64,000 nt of DNA from Geodermatophilus sp. DSM 45219 (GCF_900104025.1 NZ_FNIQ01000006.1:186001-250000), one strand, 5' to 3'. Counted from the stretch's first letter, positions 35,941-44,865 are shown. The notes: a model not told the origin generated them from the sequence alone. Made by a program: numbers and translations.

Positions 35941-38900
35941 TCAGGCCACCTTGGCGGCGTGGAAGACGTCGGCCGGCAGGGCGTGGTCCAGTTGCCACAG
36001 GATGCGCATGGGGCGCTCGCCGGTGTGGGACACGTAGGTCATCGGCCCCGCGTAGAGGTAGGACGGCGTGCCGAGCGTCCCGTCCGCCATCTTGGACTTG
36101 CGGACAAACAGGTGCACGGACGTACCCATCTCCCAGTGGTTGATGTAGCGCTGCCCGGTTGCTGACCGCTCCGCCGTCGCGTTCTGCGACTCCCACTGGA
36201 AGAGCGTCGGTGTGATGGCGTGGTCGGCGTACATGGTGGTGGGGGAGAAGTGTGCCTCCGACTTCTGCAGGGTCACGAAGAAGACGTCGGCGCGGTCGCC
36301 GGGCACCCAGCGCACGCCTGAGCCCCACGTGCCGTTGAGGTCTGCGAGCCCGAAGGCCGCCAGCGCCTCGTCCCGGCTGTAGCGCGCGTGCACGTGCAGC
36401 GGACGATCGCCGGCTTCCGTGAGCGGACGAGCCACCCGGTGAATCCGCTCCTGCAGCACATCGCTCAGCTCGACGACTTCCTCGCCGCGGCCACGGTTCG
36501 CCAGCAGTCGAGCCAGTGACTCTTCGATGCTGCTGAACGGCGTCCGCGAGCCGAACAGTGAGAAGTGCAGCATCGCAGCCATCCGCCGCAGTCGGGCGCT
36601 GGCCTGCGCCGCGGCGTGGGGCCGGATGACCGACCGCAAGAACCGCAACCGCTCCAGGTCATCGACATGCAGCATCCGGCCGAGCGCGGCGCCGAGCGCG
36701 GCGTCGTCCGGCCCCGGGGCGTCGTCGGCCCAGCCGGCGGCTCGCTTGAGGTCCAGCCAACTGCGACCGTTGCCGCGGTACAGGTCCTCGAGTTCGACGC
36801 CCGTCTCCGCGAGGAAGTCGGCCAGCGACGGCGACTGCTCGCGCTTGGCCTCGCTAACCAGCCCCTTCCACGACACGCTCAGCGACTGCTTGATGTTGTC
36901 GAGGACAATCCGCTGGGCCACGCGGTCGAGCTCGATGTGGCACCCGGCCGGCAGGGTGGGGAAGCCCTGCTCGACGTCGCGCTGCACCCCTCGTCGAGAA
37001 CTGCCGGTCAGCGCTCGGAAGCGCAGGTCGAAGCGGAACTCCTTGTGCTGGGCGCCGATGAAGTCGAGGACGGTCAGGCAGGCCTTGTCCTCGGCCAGGC
37101 GCAGGCCGCGACCCAGCTGCTGGAGGAACACCGTCGCGCTCTCCGTGGGTCGGAGGAACAACACGGTGTCGACGGTCGGGATGTCGAGGCCCTCGTTGAA
37201 CAGGTCGACGGTGAACAGGACGTTGACCGTCCGGTCTCGCAGCGCGGCCAGTGCCGCTGCCCGCTCCTCGCGAGTCGACGCCGACGTCACCGCGCGGCTC
37301 GGGATGCCGGCCCTCGTGAACCGGTCGGCCATGTACTGCGCGTGCTGGACGCTGACGCAGAAGCCCAGCGCCCGCATCCGGCCGGGGTCCTCGACCTTGT
37401 CCTTCACCGCCTGCAGGACCAGCCGAACGCGGTGGTCGTCGCCGGTGTAGACGTTGGTCAGCTCGGTGGTGTCGTATCCGCGACCGCGCTTCCATCGCAG
37501 CTGGTCGAGGGCGACGTCGTCGTGGACGCCGAAGTACTGGAACGGTGCGAGGAGGCTCTGCTCGAGTGCTTCCCACAGCCGCAGCTCGACGGCGGTGCGT
37601 CCGTCGAACCAGGTGCGCACGTCGGCGCCGTCGGTCCGCTCGGGCGTCGCGGTCAGTCCGAGCAGGACGCTGGGCTTCAGGTGCTCAAGCAGTCGCCGAT
37701 AGGTGGCCGCCTCGGCGTGGTGGAACTCGTCGACGACGACGACGTCGAAGTGCGTGGGATCGAGCTCGTCGAGGTCGAGCTGATTTAGCGACTGGACGGA
37801 ACCGAACACGTGCCGCCACTCGCGAGGACGCTGGCCGCCGACGAACAGTTCCCCGAAGTCGCCCTGCCGCAGGACGTGCCGGAACGTCGACAGGCTCTGG
37901 GTCAGCAGCTCCTCGCGGTGGGCGACGAACAGGAGCCGGTCGACCATGCCGCTCTCGCGCAGGCGCCGGTAGTCCAGCGCGGAGACGACCGTCTTGCCGG
38001 TGCCGGTCGCCATCACCACGAGGTTGCGCCACCGGTTGTGGACCGTCCGCTCGGCGTCGAGCCCCTCGAGGATCTCCCGCTGGTAGCCAAAGGGACGGAC
38101 ATCGAGCGTGGTGATCTCGATGGGCAGGTCGGACGGACCGCCGCGCTCCGCGGCGAGCGCCTCGCGGAGCCGGTCGCCGTCACGGTGCGGCTCGTAGGTC
38201 TCGAACGACGGGTCGAGCCAGTAGCTGTCGAAGGTCTCGGCGAAGGTGGTGAGTAGGTGCGCCTGCTCGACGTTGGACAGCCGGACGTTCCACTCGAGAC
38301 CGTCGGTCAAAGCGGTGCGGGAGAGGTTCGACGAGCCGACATACGCCGTCGACAGGCCGGTGGCGCGGCGGAACAGCCAGGCCTTGGCGTGCAGCCGCGT
38401 CGTCCGGGTCTCGTAGGAGACCTTGACCTCGGCACCCAACTCGACCAGGCGGTCGAGGGCGCGCTGGTCGATGGCACCCATGTACGTGGTGGTGATGACC
38501 CGTAGCCGGCCGCCGCGCTCGCGCAGCTCGCTGACTTGCTTCTCGATGACCCGTAGGCCCTGCCACTTGATGAAGGCGCACAACAGGTCGACCCGGTCAA
38601 CCGAGGCCATCTCGCGGGTCACCTCGTAGCCGATCCGCGGTTGTCCGCGGCCGTTGACGAGGAGCGCGCTGGTGGACAGGGGCACTTCAGGTCGTTGAGG
38701 GAAGGTCGTGGGTCCTGGCGTGCGGGATGCCTTGGCGATGGCAAGCAGCGTGCGCGGCGGTTCGGCGACTGCGTCCTCGGGGGCTGCAGCCTCTGGCGCC
38801 AGTGCAGTGATGGCCTTGACCATGTCATTGGCCAGAGCGACCTGCCGACTGACTGCAGCCCGGTCACTGCCGCCGGCGCTGCGCAATGCGCGCGAGGTCA

Positions 38901-39048
38901 GCACCGTGATGTGGCGGGTCAGCGTCTCGTGCGCGTCGACGGGATCGAGCTCGCTGAGCGAGACGAGTTGAGGGTCTGCGCCGGCCAGTCGACCGCTCAG
39001 GGCCTCGGTCAGCAGGTGTTCGTAGACGCCCGGAGTCAAGTCCCCCAT
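35941..39048 (-). CDS. PLD-DEAD helicase-DUF3427 fusion protein
   Basis: 1035 residues. A PLD-like domain (about 130-290) has the motif RLHAKAWLFRRATGLSTAYV followed by GSSNLSRTAL. An SF2 helicase comes next: VVMATGTGKTVVSALDY near 349, FDVVVVDEFHHAEAATYRRL near 437, LGLTATPERTDG, and lobe 2 VNVLFTVDLFNEGLDIPTVD with FLQQLGRGLRLAEDKACLTV. The remaining 400 residues are DUF3427. All active motifs are intact. The architecture is typical of defence islands and thought to unwind and cut foreign DNA. ATG 39048 begins MGDLTPGVYEHLL, the normal start; a small hairpin abuts it. A 231-base gap separates it from the operon below. Confidence 0.88.
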   Translation of the reverse strand: MGDLTPGVYEHLLTEALSGRLAGADPQLVSLSELDPVDAHETLTRHITVLTSRALRSAGGSDRAAVSRQVALANDMVKAITALAPEAAAPEDAVAEPPRTLLAIAKASRTPGPTTFPQRPEVPLSTSALLVNGRGQPRIGYEVTREMASVDRVDLLCAFIKWQGLRVIEKQVSELRERGGRLRVITTTYMGAIDQRALDRLVELGAEVKVSYETRTTRLHAKAWLFRRATGLSTAYVGSSNLSRTALTDGLEWNVRLSNVEQAHLLTTFAETFDSYWLDPSFETYEPHRDGDRLREALAAERGGPSDLPIEITTLDVRPFGYQREILEGLDAERTVHNRWRNLVVMATGTGKTVVSALDYRRLRESGMVDRLLFVAHREELLTQSLSTFRHVLRQGDFGELFVGGQRPREWRHVFGSVQSLNQLDLDELDPTHFDVVVVDEFHHAEAATYRRLLEHLKPSVLLGLTATPERTDGADVRTWFDGRTAVELRLWEALEQSLLAPFQYFGVHDDVALDQLRWKRGRGYDTTELTNVYTGDDHRVRLVLQAVKDKVEDPGRMRALGFCVSVQHAQYMADRFTRAGIPSRAVTSASTREERAAALAALRDRTVNVLFTVDLFNEGLDIPTVDTVLFLRPTESATVFLQQLGRGLRLAEDKACLTVLDFIGAQHKEFRFDLRFRALTGSSRRGVQRDVEQGFPTLPAGCHIELDRVAQRIVLDNIKQSLSVSWKGLVSEAKREQSPSLADFLAETGVELEDLYRGNGRSWLDLKRAAGWADDAPGPDDAALGAALGRMLHVDDLERLRFLRSVIRPHAAAQASARLRRMAAMLHFSLFGSRTPFSSIEESLARLLANRGRGEEVVELSDVLQERIHRVARPLTEAGDRPLHVHARYSRDEALAAFGLADLNGTWGSGVRWVPGDRADVFFVTLQKSEAHFSPTTMYADHAITPTLFQWESQNATAERSATGQRYINHWEMGTSVHLFVRKSKMADGTLGTPSYLYAGPMTYVSHTGERPMRILWQLDHALPADVFHAAKVA

Positions 39049-39067
39049 GTCCGCAACGTAAGCGGAC
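39049..39067. promoter_or_regulatory. Inverted repeat abutting the DUF3427 helicase start codon
   Basis: GTCCGC and GCGGAC, separated by seven bases, directly precede the ATG (minus strand) where a ribosome binding site would be expected. No Shine-Dalgarno sequence is visible. It may be an operator or a translation-limiting hairpin; with only six base pairs it could be chance. Confidence 0.3.
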
Positions 39068-39251
39068 GAATGCGGTTCTCTGAGGAGCGACCCGGCACTT
39101 GGACCAGCGAGTCGCGGCTGTGTCGATCGTAGGAATGGCCAACTGTGACGGCTGAGGCCAGCCGCGACGCGAGTGTCGACTGGCCTCGCCGTCGTGGCAA
39201 CTGCCGGCGTGGCGCCCGCCGCTGCCTCTCGTACTGAGAGCTCATGAAGGA

Positions 39252-40094
39252 GTGACGCACTGGCTCTACCCCACCAATGCCTCTGGCGACTACTACTTGA
39301 TCGATCCGGTCACCGATGAGCATCTCCCGGTCTCGGCGGGGAACGTTCTTCGCTTCATCGAAGCAGCACCGGGTCAGGTAGATCCCTGGGGCCTCAGTCA
39401 GGGTTACCGCAGCATGGAGGCCGGCGACCTCCTCTGGCTGTATGCCGCGGGCGTTGGCGAGCTGTACGCGGTGGGGACGGTCGACGACGTCCGCTTGGAC
39501 GAGGACGGCTACTGGTACGCCGACGTCCTGTGGTCGGCGGAGGACACCCGACGGCTGATGGACGCCCCGATACCGCGGGCTCGCTTCGGGCAGGTCGTTC
39601 GAGCTCCGGTCCGCGCCAACGAGACAACGACGGCCCTGCTCGACGAGTGGCTGGACCGAGGACCAGAGCAGTCGACGGACGGAAATGAGCGGCCGGGCCA
39701 ATCGCAACGACCCGATCGAGTGCGACGCGACATCGCCCTGCGGCGTGGGCAGCCTGCCTTTCGAGCCAAGCTGCTTGCGGCGTACGAAAGGAAGTGCGCC
39801 GTCACGGGCGAGGCTGTGGAGGACGTCCTCGAGGCAGCCCACATCGACCCGTACAGCGAGAGCGGTTGCAACGACCTCGGCAACGGACTGCTGCTCCGCG
39901 CCGATGTTCACACGCTCTTCGACCTGCACCTGCTCGCGGTCGACCCGGCAGGACGGCTTGAGGTCTCGCCGAAGCTACGCGGCACCTCGTACGCAGCCCT
40001 GGCCGGCGTCTTGCTGACAGTGCCGCGTGACCCGAGCGCCAAGCCGGATTCCAGCCGACTGGCCGAACACCGGCGCGCATTCAGCTCCGACTAA
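39252..40094 (+). CDS. EVE/PUA-like reader fused to an HNH endonuclease
   Basis: 280 residues, GTG start. Residues 1-130 form an EVE/PUA-like barrel: MTHWLYPTNASGDYYLIDP, then GDLLWLYAAGVGELYAVGTV, and WYADVLWSAEDTRRLMDAPI. The C-terminal half is an HNH_2 nuclease: LLAAYERKCAVTGEAVEDVL, EAAHIDPYSESGCNDLGNGL, LLRADVHTLFDLHLLAVDPA, with the His of AAHI, the Asn of DLGNG and the His of DVHTLFD as catalytic and metal ligands. EVE-HNH proteins are candidate modification-dependent endonucleases. It converges with the DUF6308 gene, and is divergent from the PLD-helicase gene. Confidence 0.8.
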   Translation: MTHWLYPTNASGDYYLIDPVTDEHLPVSAGNVLRFIEAAPGQVDPWGLSQGYRSMEAGDLLWLYAAGVGELYAVGTVDDVRLDEDGYWYADVLWSAEDTRRLMDAPIPRARFGQVVRAPVRANETTTALLDEWLDRGPEQSTDGNERPGQSQRPDRVRRDIALRRGQPAFRAKLLAAYERKCAVTGEAVEDVLEAAHIDPYSESGCNDLGNGLLLRADVHTLFDLHLLAVDPAGRLEVSPKLRGTSYAALAGVLLTVPRDPSAKPDSSRLAEHRRAFSSD

Positions 40095-40108
40095 TTCGGT
40101 GAGGCTGC

Positions 40109-40832
40109 TCAGCGCCAGGTGCAGATGTCCAGCAGGCGGAGGTCCGTCAGTCGGGACATCGCCTGGATGGCCGGGTCGCTCGATGTTCTGAGCTGCTCGC
40201 GGACTTGCGCGAGTGCGCCCGACGCGGTGTTGGCCATCAGGTCTTCACGGACGGCGGACCAGTACTGGTAGCGCCCCAGCTCCGGTCGCGCCTGACCCTG
40301 GTGGCGCGCGAGTCGCCGATACCGCCGCATTAGCTGGCTGTCGAGGATCGGGTAGAGCGCCGGCCGCTTCAAGTAGAGAACCTTGCTGAGCTTCGCTACC
40401 GAAAAGCCGGACGGCCGCTCGCCGTAGAAGTGCCTCCAGAGCTGGAGCATTGGTCCGTAGGTCGACCCGTCTTCATCGGTCCACGGTCGCGAGGTCCGCG
40501 TCCGCCGCGGCGACCCACCAGGGCGCGTCCTCGCTGCGGTGGAGCAGCCATCGGGCTTCGGCATGGCTGATCCGCGACGCGATCACCCGGGTCCGGACGA
40601 TCTCCTCCATGGTGAGAACCGACGGACCGCCCGGGCCGGCGTAGTCGTAGATGCGCAGGGTCTTGCCGTACCGGTGCGCGTATCCCGTGAGCACGCTCAG
40701 CGGATCGTCGACCCAAGTGTCAGCGACGCGCATGGAAACCCTCCGGTCGGAGGAGTGTTCGGGGATCCCGATGGCCGCAGCCACCTGGGCGGCGCGATCG
40801 GCGTTGACGTCACCGCGCTCGTCGACGGGCAC
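40109..40832 (-). pseudogene. DUF6308 protein, frameshifted
   Basis: Two frames together make one DUF6308 protein of about 240 residues. The first (GTG at 40832) gives VDDPLSVLTGYAHRYGKTLR, YDYAGPGGPSVLTMEEIVRT and WWVAAADADLATV; a one-base slip at about 40480 leads to TDEDGSTYGPMLQLWRHFYG, SVAKLSKVLYLKRPALYPIL and LTDLRLLDICTWR. DUF6308 has no known function, but its members are frequent in actinobacterial genomes. The start codon lies one base after the stop of the Mrr-like gene, so it is the second gene of that unit. Confidence 0.65.
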
Positions 40833-40833
40833 G

Positions 40834-41868
40834 TCAGGCGTCCTCGTCGGGCACCAGGCTCCACATGCGGCGGAGGGGGAGCTCGGCCTGGATATCCTGC
40901 GGCAGCCGCTCGTAGACGGCTTCGACCCGGGCGATGACGTCGTCGGCGTCCCAGAGCCGCAGCTGAAAGAACAATCGTCGGGCCTCGGCGCGGGCGTTCT
41001 TCGTGTAACCGCCCCAGCTGACCATCAGACCTCGAGTGGCCCCGAAGTTGGCCATCACGCCCTGCAGTTCACGCAGAGTTGATGCGTCGACCACGATCGC
41101 GCCCGACTTGACCTGCACGGCGAGGCCCACGCCGTCGAAGCCCATGTCGCCCTCGCCGGCGAGGATGTCGACACCACCGTCCGGCCCGGCGGGCGAGACA
41201 TGCACGTACATGCCCTCGGCCTCCAGGACCGCGCCGATCAGGCGAGCGAGGTCGTGCCCGGAGAAGCGGGCGCCGATGCGGCGCCGGATTTGGTCGCGGC
41301 TGAGGTCGAGCAGGTCGACGTCGGGCTGCCGGACGACATCGCTGGCCGACTGCTCGGCGTCCGGGTCGGGATTCGCGGGCGTCGGGGGAGCCCCGCCGTC
41401 GAGCAGCGCCTCGATGCGCGCCTCGGCGTCGTTCCGTTGGATCCGGCAGACGGTGAGGAAGGCGCCGAGGGAGTAGAGGATGTCCTGCGCGATCGACTCC
41501 CGGGGGACGTCCTCGCGGATCCATGCGACCGACCGCTGGTGCTGCATCGACTCGGGCGCCTCCGGCGCATACCGGTAGGAACCGGTGATGCGGCCGAAGG
41601 CGATGGCCGGCGTCCGCTTGAGGGGGAGCGCCACGAGGTCGCCGATGGCGATGCGCCGCTGGAAGGCGTCGACCTGGGCGAGCCAGTTGGTGATCGTGCT
41701 CGCCTTGGCGTCGGGGTAGCTCGCGATGAGGCGCTCGCGTAGCTGCTCGGTTGTCGTCACGCCGGAGAGGTCACCCACCGGCGCCCAGCCGATCCCGACG
41801 ACCCCGCTGGTCAGCGCCAGCTCGTCCCCTTCGCCGTGCCGACCACTGCGCACCAGCCAGAGCGCCAC
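40834..41868 (-). CDS. EVE-like/Mrr-type restriction endonuclease
   Basis: 344 residues from GTG 41868 (GGGGGA upstream). The N-terminal 150 residues look like a PUA/EVE-type sensor (MALWLVRSGRHGEGDELALT, GIGWAPVGDL, RIAIGDLVALPLKRTPAIAF, GRITGSYRY). The C-terminal part is an Mrr-like PD-(D/E)xK nuclease: RFSGHDLARLIGAVLEAEGM, then PAGPDGGVDILAGEGD with catalytic Asp, GLAVQVKSGAIVVDASTLRE with the QxK motif, and ATRGLMVSWGGYTKNARAEA. This class cuts DNA carrying modified bases. It heads a unit with the DUF6308 gene one base downstream. Confidence 0.82.
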   Translation of the reverse strand: MALWLVRSGRHGEGDELALTSGVVGIGWAPVGDLSGVTTTEQLRERLIASYPDAKASTITNWLAQVDAFQRRIAIGDLVALPLKRTPAIAFGRITGSYRYAPEAPESMQHQRSVAWIREDVPRESIAQDILYSLGAFLTVCRIQRNDAEARIEALLDGGAPPTPANPDPDAEQSASDVVRQPDVDLLDLSRDQIRRRIGARFSGHDLARLIGAVLEAEGMYVHVSPAGPDGGVDILAGEGDMGFDGVGLAVQVKSGAIVVDASTLRELQGVMANFGATRGLMVSWGGYTKNARAEARRLFFQLRLWDADDVIARVEAVYERLPQDIQAELPLRRMWSLVPDEDA

Positions 41869-42036
41869 GCTCGTCCCCCGTCCTCGCGTGGCCTCATCCT
41901 GGCAGCTGCCTCGCGCGGCCACCGGACGGTGTCGTCCGTTCAATGTCAGGCGGCGGAGAGTGAACTGGGATCCGGGCTGCCTACGCCAACCGGCTCGACA
42001 TCCGAGTGCCAGCTCAATCCGTTTCTTCTTCCTGAC

Positions 42037-42200
42037 CTGCGCCGACTGTTTGAGCTCAGCCCCACCGATCTGACCCGACACGGGGAGTGTCGCCACCACA
42101 CCGCCCTCGACCTCCTGGTCGCCGACGGCCGGCTGGCCCGCCGGCGAACGGCTCGAGTGAGAACTCGACCTGATCTTCCGACGCGGCCTCGACCACCGGG
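42037..42200 (+). pseudogene. Remnant of a TM0106 RecB-like nuclease gene (N-terminus)
   Basis: One frame reads RLFELSPTDLTRHGECRHHT, continuing ALDLLVADGRLARR. It aligns without gaps to LVLSPSDLTRHQECHHLTALNLQVAERRL at the N-terminus of the full-length nuclease-helicase gene at 50.7 kb. Past that point another frame, preceded by a stop, gives ELDLIFRRGLDH, equivalent to the following HE segment of the family. The remnant ends at the 3' end of the PH-domain gene at 42207, which seems to mark a break point. The sequence 41869-42036 before it holds nothing recognisable. Confidence 0.6.
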
Positions 42201-42206
42201 GGCCCG

Positions 42207-43778
42207 TCAGCCGGCGGCGCTCTCCAGCACCCGCCGCTTCTCGCCGAGGCAAGCGGTGAGGCGCTCCACGAACTCCTCACCGCGCGCGGCCAGCGACGAG
42301 TCGCGGAGAGCGAACGTGCGGACGTCGCGCTTCTCGGCGGTCCCGTGCTCGATCGCCAGGTCGAAGCCGTCGTCCCGGTCGCTACCGAGCACCCTGGCGA
42401 TCGCATGGACCGATGTCCACGGGAGCTCCTGGTCGACGTGCCCGTCGCTGAGGAAATTGCCCTCGCGGACGATGAGGATCCGCGCGCTTGTGAAGATGAG
42501 GTAGCGCTCCAGTTCCAGCCAACCGCCAGACTTGGCCACCGCCACCAACGTCTCGCCCTCCCGGAGGACCCAGCGGAGCCGCGAGGTGACCGCCTGCATT
42601 TGCTCGTCGGGGAGGAGCGGGATCTCCACGGGAGCGGACGGTGGATCGGCCTGGTATGCGCCGTGGTGATCAGCCAGTGCGCCCAGCTGGGCAGCGACGT
42701 GGCCAGCCGCCGCGCGCACCGCTTCGCGGTCCCGGGTGCCCGGGAAGAGCTTCTTCCAGGCCGAGCCCGTGCCCTCCTCCAGCATGCGGAGCAGCCGGTA
42801 CACCGCTTCGAGAAGCGGGAAGGCCACGGCGCGCACCTCCGCGTCCCTCCGCTGAGCCCCGGCCAGCACGCGCTCGAGCAGGGCGGCGTCCTGGGGATCG
42901 ACCGCCGCGGTTCGGTGGAGGTAGCCGGCGCGCAGCGCCTGGTAGCGCAGCCAGGCGCTGTGCGTCATCAGCAGCGTCTGAGCCTCCTGCGTGACGCTCC
43001 GGGCGTTCTTCTCGAGCCACGTCCGACGGGCCGTCGAGCTGTCGAGCGCGGTGAGCTCCTCGTGGTGACGCCGGGCGGCCTGCAGCGACAGCTCCAGCAG
43101 CTCGCGGAGCTTTGTCTCGCTGGCCTGTGCCTGCGCTTGGGCCCAGATGCCGGGTGTCACCTCGCCCAGGGCATTGGCGTGGCCGAACTCCTCGGCGATC
43201 GCATCGAAGTGCGACTTGGCGCTGGCCCACCGCTCGTCCTCGACCGCCTGCAGCAGCGACCGGGTGAGGAAGATGTTCTCCTCGACCAGCGCGGAGATCT
43301 CGGCGAGCTGGACCTGGATGGCCATGAGGGCCGCCGCCGGGCCGGCGGACGCGGCAACCGAGACGGCGCCCTGGCTCCCGGCCGGCGCCCACCGCACGGA
43401 GTGCGCGAACTTGCCCTCCTGCATCAGCGTTCCGAGGTTCCAGCCGTCCTTGGTGACCGGATTGGCCCCCGCCTTCAACGCAGCGACGGTCTCGGGCGAC
43501 AGCCGGACCAGGCCCCGAGCCGTGTTGATGCCGTTCGCGATCTGGGCGACCACGTTGGCGCCGCCGATCGCGATGGCCGCCGCGTCGGCACCTCCCGGCC
43601 GTGCACCGCCGGCGTCGAAGGTGAGCGGCATGACGTGCGCGCCGAGAACGGAGAGGTCCCCGCTGGCGAGATAGACCCCGGACACCGACGTCTCGGCAAG
43701 TGCGACCGCGGTCCGCTCGCTGTCGTCGACGGCGTCCGCCACCGCTGTCCCGTCCCCCAGATCGACCTGCGCGTCCAT
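42207..43778 (-). CDS. Large alpha-helical protein with C-terminal PH-like domain
   Basis: 523 residues from ATG 43778. About 65-85 is a Gly/Ala-rich segment (GGADAAAIAIGGANVVAQIA). About 130-400 is a long helical region (VQLAEISALVEENIFLTRSL, WAQAQAQASETKLRELLELS, RHHEELTALDSSTARRTWLE). The end, about 410-515, is a bacterial PH-like beta sandwich: LRWVLREGETLVAVAKSGGW, YLIFTSARILIVREG, ELPWTSVHAIARV. Such PH domains often bind membranes or partner proteins. The build resembles effector-type proteins found with defence genes, but I do not know the family. It runs back to back with the HTH gene. Confidence 0.6.
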   Translation of the reverse strand: MDAQVDLGDGTAVADAVDDSERTAVALAETSVSGVYLASGDLSVLGAHVMPLTFDAGGARPGGADAAAIAIGGANVVAQIANGINTARGLVRLSPETVAALKAGANPVTKDGWNLGTLMQEGKFAHSVRWAPAGSQGAVSVAASAGPAAALMAIQVQLAEISALVEENIFLTRSLLQAVEDERWASAKSHFDAIAEEFGHANALGEVTPGIWAQAQAQASETKLRELLELSLQAARRHHEELTALDSSTARRTWLEKNARSVTQEAQTLLMTHSAWLRYQALRAGYLHRTAAVDPQDAALLERVLAGAQRRDAEVRAVAFPLLEAVYRLLRMLEEGTGSAWKKLFPGTRDREAVRAAAGHVAAQLGALADHHGAYQADPPSAPVEIPLLPDEQMQAVTSRLRWVLREGETLVAVAKSGGWLELERYLIFTSARILIVREGNFLSDGHVDQELPWTSVHAIARVLGSDRDDGFDLAIEHGTAEKRDVRTFALRDSSLAARGEEFVERLTACLGEKRRVLESAAG

Positions 43779-44128
43779 GCTTCTCCCATGTGTTCGCTCC
43801 GAGCCTGGCCGGGACTGTAGGCACGGCTCCGGGCCTGATTGGTGCTCCCACACCGACGATGAGAGGCAGGCGAGTCCCCCGAGGCGGGTGGGGTGAAGGA
43901 GCGTTCCGTACCCCGTCGATGCCCAGGAGCACGGGGGCGCCCCCGCGGTTCCTCGGTCCGGTCGGCGCGGATCTTTGGCCGGAGGGCTGTGAGGCCCGTC
44001 GCGGCGGACCATGACGCAGCGGTGGACCGAATCCGGAGGCATCGGCTCGACGGCGTCCGCACCCATGCCAGGGCGCGCGTACGAGGCGCTGGCCGTACTG
44101 ACGTGTCCGCGGTGCGTGCAGCCCACAC
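43779..44128. other. Divergent intergenic region without a recognisable gene
   Basis: About 350 bases between the PH-domain gene and the HTH gene. Open frames run through it in several phases, as usual at this GC content, but none shows a start site, a domain or natural-looking protein. It should contain promoters for both divergent genes; I see no confident -10/-35 pair apart from the palindrome at its right end. Confidence 0.4.
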
Positions 44129-44169
44129 GTTGGCACAATAGGTAGCAACGCGCTACCGCTTGTGCCAAC
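44129..44169. promoter_or_regulatory. Nested double palindrome upstream of the HTH gene
   Basis: Outer arms GTTGGCACAA (44129-44138) and TTGTGCCAAC (44160-44169) are perfect. Inside them, two bases in on each side, a second perfect pair GGTAGC (44141-44146) and GCTACC (44152-44157) encloses the loop AACGC. The element ends right before the AGGAGGGAG ribosome binding site of the HTH gene. As DNA it could bind one or two regulator dimers, most simply the HTH protein itself; as RNA it forms a 16-pair hairpin next to the ribosome binding site. Confidence 0.75.
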
Positions 44170-44184
44170 AGGAGGGAGTCCGCC

Positions 44185-44865
44185 GTGCTCACCGTCGGCC
44201 AGGCCGCCGAACGCCTCGGCGTCGGACCGGAGCAGGTGCGCCGGCTGATCCGCGCGGGGAAACTCGCCGCCCGCAAGGTGGGCCGGACGCTCGTGCTCGA
44301 CGACGACGCGGTCGACGGCCGGGCCCGTCTCCCGATCACGGCGGGGCGGGTCCTAGCTCCGCGGACGGCGTGGGCCGCGCTGTGGCAGCTCTCCGGTGAG
44401 GACGTCGACTGGCTGCCCGCGCCCGATCGTTCCCGCTTGGTGGCGCGGATCCGCTGCTACGACGCCGAGCGGCTGGTCGCCGCATCCCGGGACCGCGCGG
44501 AACGGTGCGAGCTGCGCGTCCTGCCGGCCTACCGGCAACAGGTGCTGGCCGCCGACGGCGTCGTCCCCTCCGGGCTGACCGCGGCCGCCGCGGTCGGCGC
44601 CGACATCGTCGCCGCCGAGTCCGTCGACGAGGTGTACTGCTCAGCGGGCACGCTGGCCGCGCTGCGTCGTGAGCTCGGCCTGTCCGACCGCGGTCAGCCG
44701 AACCTCGTGGTGCGGGTGCCCCGGTACGACCGGCTGGACCTCACCGGCCGAGCGCACATGCCGACCGCGGTCGTCGCGGTCGACCTGGCCGAGTCCGCCG
44801 AGGTCCGCACCCGGCGGGCCGGGCTGGACATGCTCGCCGCCGCGCTGAGCGACCTGGCCCGGTGA
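44185..44865 (+). CDS. Excisionase/MerR-type helix-turn-helix protein
   Basis: 226 residues, GTG start with AGGAGGGAG upstream. The first 50 residues are an excisionase-type winged helix: LTVGQAAERLGVGPEQVRRL followed by IRAGKLAARKVGRTLVLDDD. The rest (about 50-226) is an unassigned alpha/beta domain with TAAAAVGADIVAAESVDEVY and YCSAGTLAALRRELGL, and a closing DMLAAALSDLAR. The domain could be a sensor or a nucleotide-binding module. The nested palindrome directly upstream suggests autoregulation. It is the first plus-strand gene at the right edge of the island. Confidence 0.65.
   Translation: MLTVGQAAERLGVGPEQVRRLIRAGKLAARKVGRTLVLDDDAVDGRARLPITAGRVLAPRTAWAALWQLSGEDVDWLPAPDRSRLVARIRCYDAERLVAASRDRAERCELRVLPAYRQQVLAADGVVPSGLTAAAAVGADIVAAESVDEVYCSAGTLAALRRELGLSDRGQPNLVVRVPRYDRLDLTGRAHMPTAVVAVDLAESAEVRTRRAGLDMLAAALSDLAR

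Noticed and set aside
19751-39048. A canonical DISARM system
   Set aside because: The helicase and DUF1998 are one chain, the PLD gene is on the other strand and interrupted, and McrBC is built into the operon; the gene set is related to but not the same as published DISARM.
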